This document shows, one piece after another, positions 7,801-14,289 of a DNA stretch of 15,819 nt. The notes below the pieces were generated by a model. That model was not told the DNA's origin and ran no database searches. It saw only the letters and a program-made list of their open reading frames with translations. Both the position numbers and the translations under genes were made by a program. The stretch is from Planctomycetota bacterium (GTDB lineage Bacteria; Planctomycetota; Phycisphaerae; Sedimentisphaerales; Anaerohalosphaeraceae), in the NCBI GenBank assembly GCA_003644175.1, contig QNBS01000010.1, positions 1-15,819 of the forward strand, written 5' to 3'. Position 1 is the first letter of the stretch; the number at the start of each line of letters is the position of its first letter.

Positions 7801-8810
7801 TTTTTGACGTTCTTAATCACCGCCAATGGGTTGTCGCCATAGCGAGCCACGACTACACCGCCTGCGGCTTCTGCGCCTTCCTTGTCCAATGCTCCACGTC
7901 TCAGAGCCGGACCAAGCGAAACTACGGCTACGTCTTTTATCAGAACAGGAACGTTATCAACGACTTTAATGACGCTCTCTTCGATGTCGGAGACTTGCTT
8001 TATAAATCCTATACCGCGCACGAAATACTCGACCCTGTTCAATTCTATGGTCTTGGCGCCGACATCGATATTCGATGATTTGACGGCACGGTAAACATCG
8101 GCGTAGCTTACACCGTAGGCCCGCATGGCGTCGGGATCCACGTCAATCTGGTATTCCCGAACAAAGCCGCCGACAGAAGCCACCTCGCTGACGCCGTCGG
8201 CCGACAGAAGAGCATACCGGACATACCAATCCTGTATGGTGCGCAACTCTTCGAGATCCCATCCACCGGAGGGATTGCCGTCCGGATCGCGTCCCTCTAA
8301 CGTGTACCAGAAAATCTGGCCCAGAGCTGTGGCGTCCGGCCCAAGCGCAGGTCGAGTATTTTCCGGCAAAGTCCCTGCCGGGAGACTGTTGAGCTTCTCC
8401 AGAATTCGTGAGCGCGACCAATAGAACTCAACATTCTCCTTGAAGATTATGTATATGGAGCTAAATCCGAAAAACGAGTAGCTTCGGATGGTCTTGACGC
8501 CCGGCACGCCAAGCAGCGATACCGTCAGAGGATAAGATATCTGATCTTCCACATCCTGGGGCGAACGTCCCATCCATTCCGTGAAAACAATCTGCTGGTT
8601 TTCGCCTATATCGGGGATCGCATCGACGGGCACGGGCTTGCGAATAAGCCCGCCTGCTTCCCAGTCAAAAGGCGCAACTATTATGCCCCAGAAAATCACA
8701 AATATGACGAGCAATCCGACAACAAGCTTGTTAGTCAGACAAAAACGGAGGAGCTTTCCCATCAGGGATTTTTGCTCGGCGGTTTGTTCCAAAGAATGTT
8801 CTTCAACCAT
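4836..8810 (-). CDS. CusA-like heavy-metal RND efflux pump, enlarged (1324 residues)
   Basis: This inner-membrane proton-driven pump of the HME-RND class is likely for Cu(I)/Ag(I). Landmarks: TM1 about 28-46, the porter start ending IPDIGENQQIVF, and the TM4 motif GTMVDMGIVICEN with D491 aligned to E. coli CusA D405. By hand alignment M781, M831 and M920 match the Cu/Ag-binding methionines M573, M623 and M672 of CusA; the spacing 781 to 831 is identical. It is about 280 residues longer than CusA. About 584-705 adds roughly four hydrophobic segments after TM6; about 840-890 adds a hydrophilic insert in the second porter half; a smaller insert lies around 352-410. In the relay region E939 and K984 of CusA appear as D1217 and C1256. 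The gene starts 13 nt after the CusB-like gene and is the last of the operon. Large versions of this kind occur in several phyla. Confidence 0.9.
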   Translation of the reverse strand: MVEEHSLEQTAEQKSLMGKLLRFCLTNKLVVGLLVIFVIFWGIIVAPFDWEAGGLIRKPVPVDAIPDIGENQQIVFTEWMGRSPQDVEDQISYPLTVSLLGVPGVKTIRSYSFFGFSSIYIIFKENVEFYWSRSRILEKLNSLPAGTLPENTRPALGPDATALGQIFWYTLEGRDPDGNPSGGWDLEELRTIQDWYVRYALLSADGVSEVASVGGFVREYQIDVDPDAMRAYGVSYADVYRAVKSSNIDVGAKTIELNRVEYFVRGIGFIKQVSDIEESVIKVVDNVPVLIKDVAVVSLGPALRRGALDKEGAEAAGGVVVARYGDNPLAVIKNVKKKITEIAPGLPSKVHFDFSQVTADQLRQFGKEHGFVAYNSSEINQDAWLNHLRQTPVDDWPQWATISQVNIIPFYDRTGLIYETLGTLLTALTEEILITIIVVILMVMHLRSSILISGLLPLAVLMCFIAMKFFGVDANIVALSGIAIAIGTMVDMGIVICENILRHLDEADPAENRLEVIHRAASEVGSAILTAVLTTVVSFLPVFWMIGAEGKLFKPLAFTKTFALISSVIVALTIIPPAAHILFCTKVSISGRKIKIILHAAVVLVGVIAGLLLSWWAGIALLLFGSYYLASDYIPENIKRFGPWVASALAVLFVGVLITEHWEPIGPELGFFRNFIFVALLIGSLLTFFRVFQHFYPQILGWCLRHKIAFLSIPCLLLVLGGAVWLGFGTVFGGIPKAADKVGIGAERVKNTTLWVKATEAFPGLGKEFMPPLDEGSFLFMPTTMVHASIGEAMDVLSKQDMAIHSIPEVDTVVGKIGRAETPLDPAPVSMVETVVNYKPEYITGKDGRRVKFKYNKKTESFVRDEFGELIPDSHGRPFRQWRDHIKTPDDIWREIVKAAEIKGTTSAPKLQPIAARIVMLQSGMRAPMGVKIKGPTLEIIEKVGIDVERLLKEVDTVEPAAVFADRIVGKPYLEITPDRKALARYGVPMRAFQDVVEIAIGGRNVTTTVEGRDRFPVRVRYQRELRDQIEMIERILVPASDGVQIPITEVAELSYVRGPQVIKSEDTFLTGYVLFDMKPGNAEVDVVEQCQRYLQEKIDSGQFVLPPGVSYTFAGNYENQIRSQKTLAVVLPLALFIIFLILYFQFKSVATTSLVFSGILVAWSGGFLMIWFYSQPWFLDFDVFGVNMQNLFQIHPINLSVAVWVGFLALFGIASDDGVVMATYLEQSFREHEHVTPEQIRQATVLAGKRRVRACLMTTATTILALLPILTSTGRGSDVMVPMAIPSFGGMTIEVLTMLVVPVLYCSIQEIRLKARLRLHRTP

Positions 8811-8823
8811 ATTACTTGTCGTT

Positions 8824-11136
8824 CTATTCCCAGATTTCTTTTATGCCGATAACTTCCTTTACGCCGCCGCACTGCAGCATCACCTGTCCAAAATACGGAT
8901 TGCGTGTTTCCTCGTTGTCTTGCAGCCAGTCAGCTCCCGTGTTGTCGAATGCCATCGGACAGTTCAGTATGTAGAAAGGTCCCTGGCTTGTGGAGCCGAA
9001 GTGCTTAGCCACTTTCGCTATCTGCTGCGACAATAGATGGAAGCTCTCGCGAAACGATTTTATATCTCCATTGTCGGATGACTCGGTGAGAATCCGGTCC
9101 AATTCCGCCGCCGCGGCCATCCAGGTGTCATGGTTCCGGCCGGCTAAAAGGTTCATGTCCACAGTCTTAAGTGAACTCAGTGTCTCTTTGGCGGATCCAG
9201 CCGCCAATTGAACGTTGTCGTCTGAGAGAGCCTGCTGAACTTTGAAATAACCCTCGAAAACCTTTGCCAACTGAATACGGAAATCATCGCTTATACTTGA
9301 TTTGGGGTCGTCGGAGGGCCTACGAACCAGGCCGAACCTGGCTTTCATAGAGCTTACGTTTTCCGTCAGAGATTTGGCCGCCGCCTTTGCATCCTTGAGC
9401 GTTTTGGCCTCTGCACCTTCAACAGCATCGTTACCGAGTCTCATCCGGTATTCCATCCACAGCATGTGCGGATGGCCGATCAACAGTTTCATATCGACGC
9501 TCTCGATAGCCTGGTCAAACTCAGCAAAGGCGGCTCGAATTTCCGGAATATCCTCGCTGTCGACAGCCTCCTTAACCGCCTCGGCTTTGGCAAGCACAGC
9601 TTCAATCTGGTATTTGGACAATGCAGGCAACTCAACGTCGCGTTCGGCCGCTCCGCCTGCTCCTTCCGGAGTCATCATACTTGGCTTGGCCATAATCTGA
9701 AGGCTGCTGTCAATCTTGAACTGCCCCTTGACAACAACAAGTTCGCCTTCCTTCAGGCCTCGGCGGACAAGATAGTAATCGCCTGCCCTGGGTCCCAGGG
9801 CAATTTCCCGCCCCTCGAAAGTCGGCTTTTCAGCATCCGGGACCTGCACATATACAATCGCACGAGTACCCGTCACCAAGGCGGCAGTGACGGGTATGAC
9901 CAGTGGTTTTCCAACTAAAGCGGCGCCATTACTCACATAGCCTAATGACTCAGTCGTCACCAGCGGCATTTGGCAGATATCGCACTTGCCTGAATTTTCT
10001 TTGATAATCTCCGGGTGCATCGGACAGATCCATTTGCCGACTAAACGTGCATCCATGATTCGGCCGCCTTTGGCTACCTGGGATCGAACGACTGCCTTGA
10101 CAAACATACTCGGCTTTAATTTCCCGTCGGGATTTTTGACATTCACACGAATTTTTACCGTTCTGGTTCTGTCATTCAGTATGGGATCAATGAAGCTTAT
10201 CGTACCTTTGAAAAGCCGGCCCGGGTAGGACACAGTCGTAAACTCGACGTCCTGGCCGTAGCGCAGCCATTCAAGGTCGGATTCATAAGCATCCAGTTTC
10301 ACCCACACTTCCGACAGATCGGCAATCGTGTAGATTTTCGTACCCGTCTCGACGTACATCCCTTCAAGGGCATTTTTGTGAATAACTATGCCGCTTGTCG
10401 GGGCGTAAATGGTCATGTGGTCTGTAACCCGGCCGGTTTTTTCAATTTCAGCGATTTGTTCGGGATTTAATCCCCAAAGCCTCAGCTTTTCGCGGGCCGC
10501 TTTTGCCGTCGCCTCGGTAATCCGGCGCATGATATCCGATTCGCTGCGTGAGATACTTTTGACCGCCTGGGAGGCCTGGAGTAGTTCTTCCTGGGCGCCG
10601 ATCAACTCCGGACTGTACAGGTAGACCATGTGGTCGCCTTTGTTGACAGGTACTCCCGTGTAGTCAACATACAGCCGATCGAGCCTGCCCGGTATCCAGG
10701 CGGTTATGTATGCAAGATTTGTTTCATCGTAATCCACCTTGCCCACCATCCGAACAACAGCATCGACGAATTTTCGTTCTACCGGCGCAACTTCAATATC
10801 CATCAGCTCCTTAGCCGCTTCGCTGACGGTTAGCTGCCGCATTCCCCCATGGCCGGCATCCTCTTCGGCCAGGAGAATCAGAGACATATTACAGATCGGA
10901 CACAGCCCCGGCTTTGGCAGGCGAACCTGCGGATGCATCGAACAGGTCCAGATTTCCGGACCGGCGTCGGCCTTGGCGCCAGTTTCATCGTGATCGTGTT
11001 CGGCGGGCGCCTCGCCCAATCCGCCCAACCAGTAGCCCGCCAAAAGCACCGCAATCAAAACCAGAGGCACTCTGAACCGCTTGACGAATCCGACGAATGC
11101 ACCGACGATTTTTTCTTTAGGAACTCGCATATACAT
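8824..11136 (-). CDS. CusB-like membrane-fusion protein with two heavy-metal-binding modules and a C-terminal DUF3347 region
   Basis: I choose ATG 11136 because AGGA lies just upstream and the gene then begins 14 nt after its neighbour; a longer frame to 11193 would overlap it. The 770-residue adaptor links pump to outer-membrane channel. In order: membrane anchor about 22-40; a His/Asp-rich patch (EHDHDE); heavy-metal-binding domain 1 at 62-89 (WTCSMHPQV, then CPICNM); barrel-sandwich and hairpin about 140-280; beta-barrel about 275-350; a second heavy-metal module at 369-393 (WICPMHPEI, then CDICQM) inserted before the membrane-proximal part; then two related helical segments about 508-600 and 618-770. 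The last carries CPMAFDNTGADWLQ and NPYFGQVMLQCG, the conserved DUF3347 metal-site motif; the first copy keeps a similar helical pattern (SVDMKLLIGHPHMLW against TVDMNLLAGRNHDTW) but no Cys. The stop is TAG. Confidence 0.9.
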   Translation of the reverse strand: MYMRVPKEKIVGAFVGFVKRFRVPLVLIAVLLAGYWLGGLGEAPAEHDHDETGAKADAGPEIWTCSMHPQVRLPKPGLCPICNMSLILLAEEDAGHGGMRQLTVSEAAKELMDIEVAPVERKFVDAVVRMVGKVDYDETNLAYITAWIPGRLDRLYVDYTGVPVNKGDHMVYLYSPELIGAQEELLQASQAVKSISRSESDIMRRITEATAKAAREKLRLWGLNPEQIAEIEKTGRVTDHMTIYAPTSGIVIHKNALEGMYVETGTKIYTIADLSEVWVKLDAYESDLEWLRYGQDVEFTTVSYPGRLFKGTISFIDPILNDRTRTVKIRVNVKNPDGKLKPSMFVKAVVRSQVAKGGRIMDARLVGKWICPMHPEIIKENSGKCDICQMPLVTTESLGYVSNGAALVGKPLVIPVTAALVTGTRAIVYVQVPDAEKPTFEGREIALGPRAGDYYLVRRGLKEGELVVVKGQFKIDSSLQIMAKPSMMTPEGAGGAAERDVELPALSKYQIEAVLAKAEAVKEAVDSEDIPEIRAAFAEFDQAIESVDMKLLIGHPHMLWMEYRMRLGNDAVEGAEAKTLKDAKAAAKSLTENVSSMKARFGLVRRPSDDPKSSISDDFRIQLAKVFEGYFKVQQALSDDNVQLAAGSAKETLSSLKTVDMNLLAGRNHDTWMAAAAELDRILTESSDNGDIKSFRESFHLLSQQIAKVAKHFGSTSQGPFYILNCPMAFDNTGADWLQDNEETRNPYFGQVMLQCGGVKEVIGIKEIWE

Positions 11137-11150
11137 ATCATCCTGAAACT

Positions 11151-11519
11151 TTAATGAAAGATCAGCACCAAAAACGCATGCGCCGCTCCGCACGCAAGTG
11201 TTAAAACAGCCAATCGTTTATGCCATCTGAGCAAAACGGCCGGCTTCCGTCGACGGAAAAACCCCGCCAAAGCCGTCGCTGACAACATCACCAGCGTTGT
11301 CAGCCCCATCGGCTTGACAAACTGTGCGGCATTTATGCCGCTGTGGCCGCCGTGCCCCTCCACGTCGGCCAACTGCGGCAGCGACCCAATAGTGTCGGCG
11401 GCCTGTGCATCCGGCCCTATGCCGCCGGCAAGCAGAATCACTCCCACCACTACCCCGATCAGCAGACACCCGCTGGTCGTATATCGGCGTTCCTTGCACG
11501 TCGCATTCATTGTTCTCAT
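11151..11519 (-). CDS. Small membrane protein with His-paired helix, within the metal efflux operon; family not recognised
   Basis: The start ATG 11519 has GGAG seven bases upstream. The 122-residue protein has an N-terminal hydrophobic segment (16-34) with a possible signal-peptidase site after PDAQA (36-40), a short His/Gly patch (EGHGGHS, 54-60), a hydrophobic segment about 70-88, a basic loop (RRRKP), and a last helix about 102-121. In WHKRLAVLTLACGAAHAFLVL, H100 and H114 are 14 residues apart. That spacing is the one used for bis-heme coordination in ferric-reductase/NOX-type and some b-type cytochrome helices, so a half-cytochrome or metal-handling role is conceivable, but a single helix is not proof. 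It lies between the outer-membrane factor (37 nt) and CusB-like (14 nt) genes, so its job is probably tied to periplasmic metal export. I cannot name its family. Confidence 0.75.
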   Translation of the reverse strand: MRTMNATCKERRYTTSGCLLIGVVVGVILLAGGIGPDAQAADTIGSLPQLADVEGHGGHSGINAAQFVKPMGLTTLVMLSATALAGFFRRRKPAVLLRWHKRLAVLTLACGAAHAFLVLIFH

Positions 11520-11556
11520 GGTCTACTCCATAGTCTTCAGTTTCCGGTCACCTCCA

Positions 11557-12963
11557 CTATCTAACGTCCAGGCGGCTGCTTTTGTTCCCCACCGGCGCGA
11601 TTTGGCTGCCGACTAACATCTCCAGTCTTGCCAAAGCCTGCGACCGGTCCGCAAATGCCCGCTCCAGGGAAAGGCCGAATTCCAGCAGGATCCTCTGGGC
11701 GTCCACAAGGTCCGTAAACGTGCCCTTTGCCGCACGAAAATCCGCTTCGGTCACCTTCAGTGCCTCTTCGGCCTTGGGCAGTAGCGTATCGCGATACAGG
11801 CCGATCTTGCGCTCGCCGTCCCGGAACCGATAAAGCGCCGTCTTCAACTGCCGGCTCAACGAGTTGGCCGTTTCGGTTCGATCTCGCCTGGCTGCGTTAT
11901 ATCGGGCCCGGGCCTGCCGGACGCCGGCGCTGTACTTCCGGCTCCAGATCGGCAGATTCACCGACACCGAAGCCACAACCGGGTCCTTACCGTCGTCCTT
12001 TGGACGGCCCACGATCGACTCGTCCGTGTCGATGACGCTTACGCCTAACGTCACATCCGGATAGTAGTCCTTCTTTGCCAGTTCAATACTGCGTTGCTGC
12101 CGGGCTATTTCAAAGTCAATCGCCTGCAACTGCGGATTGGCTTGGACCAGCCTGGCCAACAGTTTGGCATCGGCGACTTCAACCTGCTCGATCCGTATCT
12201 CCGCCGGGGCGGGGATGTGCGCATCGATGGGGCGATTCAGCGCGGCGTTGAGCCGGGCGACGGTCGGCTGCTTGAGATCAACCAGGCTCAGATAGCGGTC
12301 CTCGAGTTTGCCCAATTCGACCTGTGCACGAATAACATCCGGATGCGACGCCGCGGCCGCCTTGTAACGACTCCGGGCCACGCCCTCCAGATGCTCTAAC
12401 AAAGTCATGTTGTCCTTTGTGATTGCGATACTCTTTGCAAGGTAGTAATACTCGTAATAAGCGTCCTTCACCTCGAAGAAGAGTTTCAGCTTAACCGCTT
12501 CGTATCGCTTCTGCGCCGCACCGGCCGCTGCCGCGGCGACATCGCCTCGCAGGTTGAGCTTGCCGAACCATGGAAAAACCTGCGAAATGCCAAAACTCTG
12601 ACGCTGCGGGCCGGTACGCGTTTCCACTTCCTGAATGAAATAGCGGTAATTAAACCGCGGATCGGGCAGCGCCTTGACTTGCGGAACCTCCTCCAGCGCC
12701 GCCTTCCACCGGTTAAACGCCGCCTCTAATCCCGGATTATTCAAAGCCGCATACGCAAGGTAATCCGAAAGCCCCGACGATTCGGTCAGTTCCGGAAGCC
12801 CCGGCTCGGCAGGCTCATCCGGCGCCCTAAGGGCAAAGGCGCCGGTGTAGCCGGCCGGCAGTTCCCGCCGGGCGGGCTCGTATCCGCTCTGCGGCCCGGA
12901 ACAGCCCGAAAAGAACAAAACAAGCAACATCCCTGACAATGTTAGCGATTTGCGTCTGGTCAT
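11557..12963 (-). CDS. Outer-membrane factor lipoprotein (TolC/CusC/CzcC-like) of the metal efflux system
   Basis: I choose ATG 12963 over a frame open to 13029: AAGGT stands at good spacing and the product then begins with a lipoprotein signal, MTRRKSLTLSGMLLVLFFSG before C21. The 468-residue protein has the two-fold repeat of outer-membrane efflux proteins: LSDYLAYAALNNPGLEAAFNRWKA-type openings (about residue 67 on), long helices with AAAAGAAQKRYEAVKLKLFFEV, then a second half with LARLVQANPQLQAIDFEIARQ and the strand TLGVSVID. It forms the trimeric channel that receives metal from the CusA-CusB pair. It is the first gene of the operon. The stop is TAG. Substrate specificity cannot be read from this subunit; the CusA-like partner points to Cu/Ag. 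Confidence 0.88.
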   Translation of the reverse strand: MTRRKSLTLSGMLLVLFFSGCSGPQSGYEPARRELPAGYTGAFALRAPDEPAEPGLPELTESSGLSDYLAYAALNNPGLEAAFNRWKAALEEVPQVKALPDPRFNYRYFIQEVETRTGPQRQSFGISQVFPWFGKLNLRGDVAAAAAGAAQKRYEAVKLKLFFEVKDAYYEYYYLAKSIAITKDNMTLLEHLEGVARSRYKAAAASHPDVIRAQVELGKLEDRYLSLVDLKQPTVARLNAALNRPIDAHIPAPAEIRIEQVEVADAKLLARLVQANPQLQAIDFEIARQQRSIELAKKDYYPDVTLGVSVIDTDESIVGRPKDDGKDPVVASVSVNLPIWSRKYSAGVRQARARYNAARRDRTETANSLSRQLKTALYRFRDGERKIGLYRDTLLPKAEEALKVTEADFRAAKGTFTDLVDAQRILLEFGLSLERAFADRSQALARLEMLVGSQIAPVGNKSSRLDVR

Positions 12964-13031
12964 TTTTGCACCTTGCTGAAACAAGTGGCAGTCTAACCGG
13001 AACAGTCCAAAGGCGGCATATCCATACAATA

Positions 13032-13060
13032 CAGATACTCGACCAAAATCAGCCTGTCAA
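13032..13060 (-). promoter_or_regulatory. Possible promoter of the efflux operon
   Basis: On the minus strand a perfect -35 TTGACA (13060-13055) is followed after 17 bp by TATCTG (13037-13032), a poor -10. A good -35 with a weak -10 is often seen where an activator is needed, which would fit a metal-induced operon; this is inference. I do not see a clear dyad of the MerR or CusR type between the boxes. Confidence 0.4.
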
Positions 13061-13064
13061 TCAC

Positions 13065-13105
13065 AAAAAGGGCCGGGATTCTTAATCACCGGATGATCCC
13101 GGTCC
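13065..13105 (-). terminator. Terminator-like hairpin pointing towards the efflux operon
   Basis: On the minus strand CCGGGAT (13102-13096) pairs with ATCCCGG (13079-13073), extended by outer G-C pairs around one A-C mismatch, with a 16-nt loop, and is followed by CCC and TTTTT. The same 3' arm can pair instead with the nearer CCGG-T-GATT, giving an 8-bp stem with a bulged T and a 3-nt loop. It is an intrinsic-terminator shape, but no leftward gene lies upstream of it. It sits just before the predicted efflux-operon promoter. Confidence 0.5.
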
Positions 13106-13175
13106 CCCCGCATGCCCCGGATTTGAGCATCTACCCAAACTATTTTTCTCTAAACCCGCATTTCCCAGGTAAACA

Positions 13176-13204
13176 TTGACAAACGAACTGAATTATGATA
13201 GTAT
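13176..13204 (+). promoter_or_regulatory. Sigma-70-like promoter of the prepilin-like gene
   Basis: A -35 TTGACA (13176-13181) and a -10 TAGTAT (13199-13204) are separated by 17 bp. The stretch 13205-13304 after it is leader sequence; it contains a strong TGGAGGG at about 13246-13252 with a TTG nearby, but that frame is not the one of the prepilin-like protein and closes after about 44 codons. Confidence 0.7.
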
Positions 13205-13304
13205 AGAGCTTATAGAGGCCGTTCAAGCTGGTTTTATTGTTCTGACCTGGAGGGCCAGATTTTGAGTATCTTTAATTCGTCGAGGTCTTCCGGGGCAAAC
13301 CCAG

Positions 13305-14138
13305 GTGCTGCGATTCAGATTAAACTTCGGAAACAACAATATTGCGGTCTTTTATGGAGCTTCAAAAATAGAAAAACGAACAGGTTTCACATTAATTGAA
13401 CTATTAGTGGTGGTTGCGATCATCGCATTGCTGTTGGCGATCATTCTACCGTCGTTAAAAAAGGCAAAGGATTATGCAAAGCGTATAATCTGCACGAGCA
13501 ATGCGCGTCAAACCGGCCTTGCCATACGGCTTTATGCCCACGACAATGACAATAAGGTCATGCCCCAGTGCAATGCTGGAGGAAACAAATACACAGGTAA
13601 TCCGAATAATTATCCTCCGGCCGATAGTTATTTTGCTTACCGCAAAATCCTTGCTACGGGTGAGATGATTCCCTTCCATTTGGCCGTTCTCTACGAAACA
13701 GGACTGATTGAAAACCCGGAGATTTTTTACTGCCCGGCCCAGCCCATAACGGATGTGTTTAACTATGACTATTATACGAAAAAGGGTCGGATTGAGTGGG
13801 GATCTGACGCTATAGCACCTAATTCGAACGGTAACTGGTATGTTCGGACCTCCTATCAGTACTGGAACGGCTGCGAGCAGCGGCTGGATCGGATTGGAGG
13901 TTTCAAGCCGCTCGTCTTTGACAGTATATCCCAATGGGATCACGTGCCTCACCGCAAAAGCGGTCCGGGTTCGATGCCGCAGGGTCTGACAGTGCTCTAT
14001 GTGGATGGGCATGTTTCGTTTGTCAATGATGAGGATCTTTTTACAGCATACACATGGAACGGCAACAATTACCCGGGCGCTCCGGGCAATGATAGGGTTG
14101 CCTTTAGACGGATTTTGAAGGTGATGGAGGGGCATTAA
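13305..14138 (+). CDS. Type IV prepilin-like / pseudopilin protein (N-methylation motif, VDGH C-terminal signature)
   Basis: The protein has a class III signal: KRTG cut before FTLIELL, with Glu at position 5 of the mature chain, then a hydrophobic helix VVVAIIALLLAIILPSL (residues 35-51 from GTG 13305), then a globular domain. The end (LTVLYVDGHVSFVNDEDLF) is the H-X9-DG type signature of the large prepilin-like families of Planctomycetota. The start is uncertain. The longest frame begins at GTG 13305 and gives a 27-residue leader (277 residues in all). The best-placed start would be codon 13368-13370, eight bases after GGAG, giving a usual six-residue leader, but that codon is ATA, not ATG. 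It is processed by a prepilin peptidase, then found at the inner membrane or in a pseudopilus. The gene ends with tandem TAA codons and a terminator follows. Its role is unknown; many paralogues usually exist per genome. Confidence 0.85.
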   Translation: MLRFRLNFGNNNIAVFYGASKIEKRTGFTLIELLVVVAIIALLLAIILPSLKKAKDYAKRIICTSNARQTGLAIRLYAHDNDNKVMPQCNAGGNKYTGNPNNYPPADSYFAYRKILATGEMIPFHLAVLYETGLIENPEIFYCPAQPITDVFNYDYYTKKGRIEWGSDAIAPNSNGNWYVRTSYQYWNGCEQRLDRIGGFKPLVFDSISQWDHVPHRKSGPGSMPQGLTVLYVDGHVSFVNDEDLFTAYTWNGNNYPGAPGNDRVAFRRILKVMEGH

Positions 14139-14206
14139 TAAGACATCCCTTGGAAATTGCCCGACGCTCGTTCAAATGGGAAATCTCAGATTAATGACAT
14201 GAATAC

Positions 14207-14230
14207 AGACTTGTATTGCAGGTCTTTTTT
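14207..14230 (+). terminator. Rho-independent terminator after the prepilin-like gene
   Basis: AGACTTG pairs with CAGGTCT (seven pairs, one of them G-T) around the loop TATTG and is followed by a run of T. It lies 69 nt after the TAA of the prepilin-like gene and before the next gene on the same strand, so the two are probably separate transcripts. Confidence 0.72.
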
Positions 14231-14239
14231 GCTTATCAT
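14211..14239 (+). promoter_or_regulatory. Possible promoter of the HzsA-related gene, overlapping the terminator
   Basis: TTGTAT (14211-14216) and TATCAT (14234-14239) have a 17-bp spacer. The -10 matches the consensus at five of six bases; the -35 is weak. Its -35 falls inside the terminator stem. It is the best candidate seen in the 150-bp gap before the next gene. Confidence 0.35.
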
Positions 14240-14289
14240 ATATGGCATTGGTTGCGATATAGTCATTTATCGCGCATAGGATGATTCAG

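Noticed and set aside
11137-11193. Longer start of the CusB-like protein at 11193
   Set aside because: It would overlap the small membrane-protein gene by 43 nt. ATG 11136 has AGGA and precedes the membrane anchor directly.
13262-13396. TTG-started frame behind the strong TGGAGGG in the prepilin leader
   Set aside because: It is out of phase with the prepilin-like frame, closes after about 44 codons and resembles nothing known. It would need a frameshift to join the prepilin.
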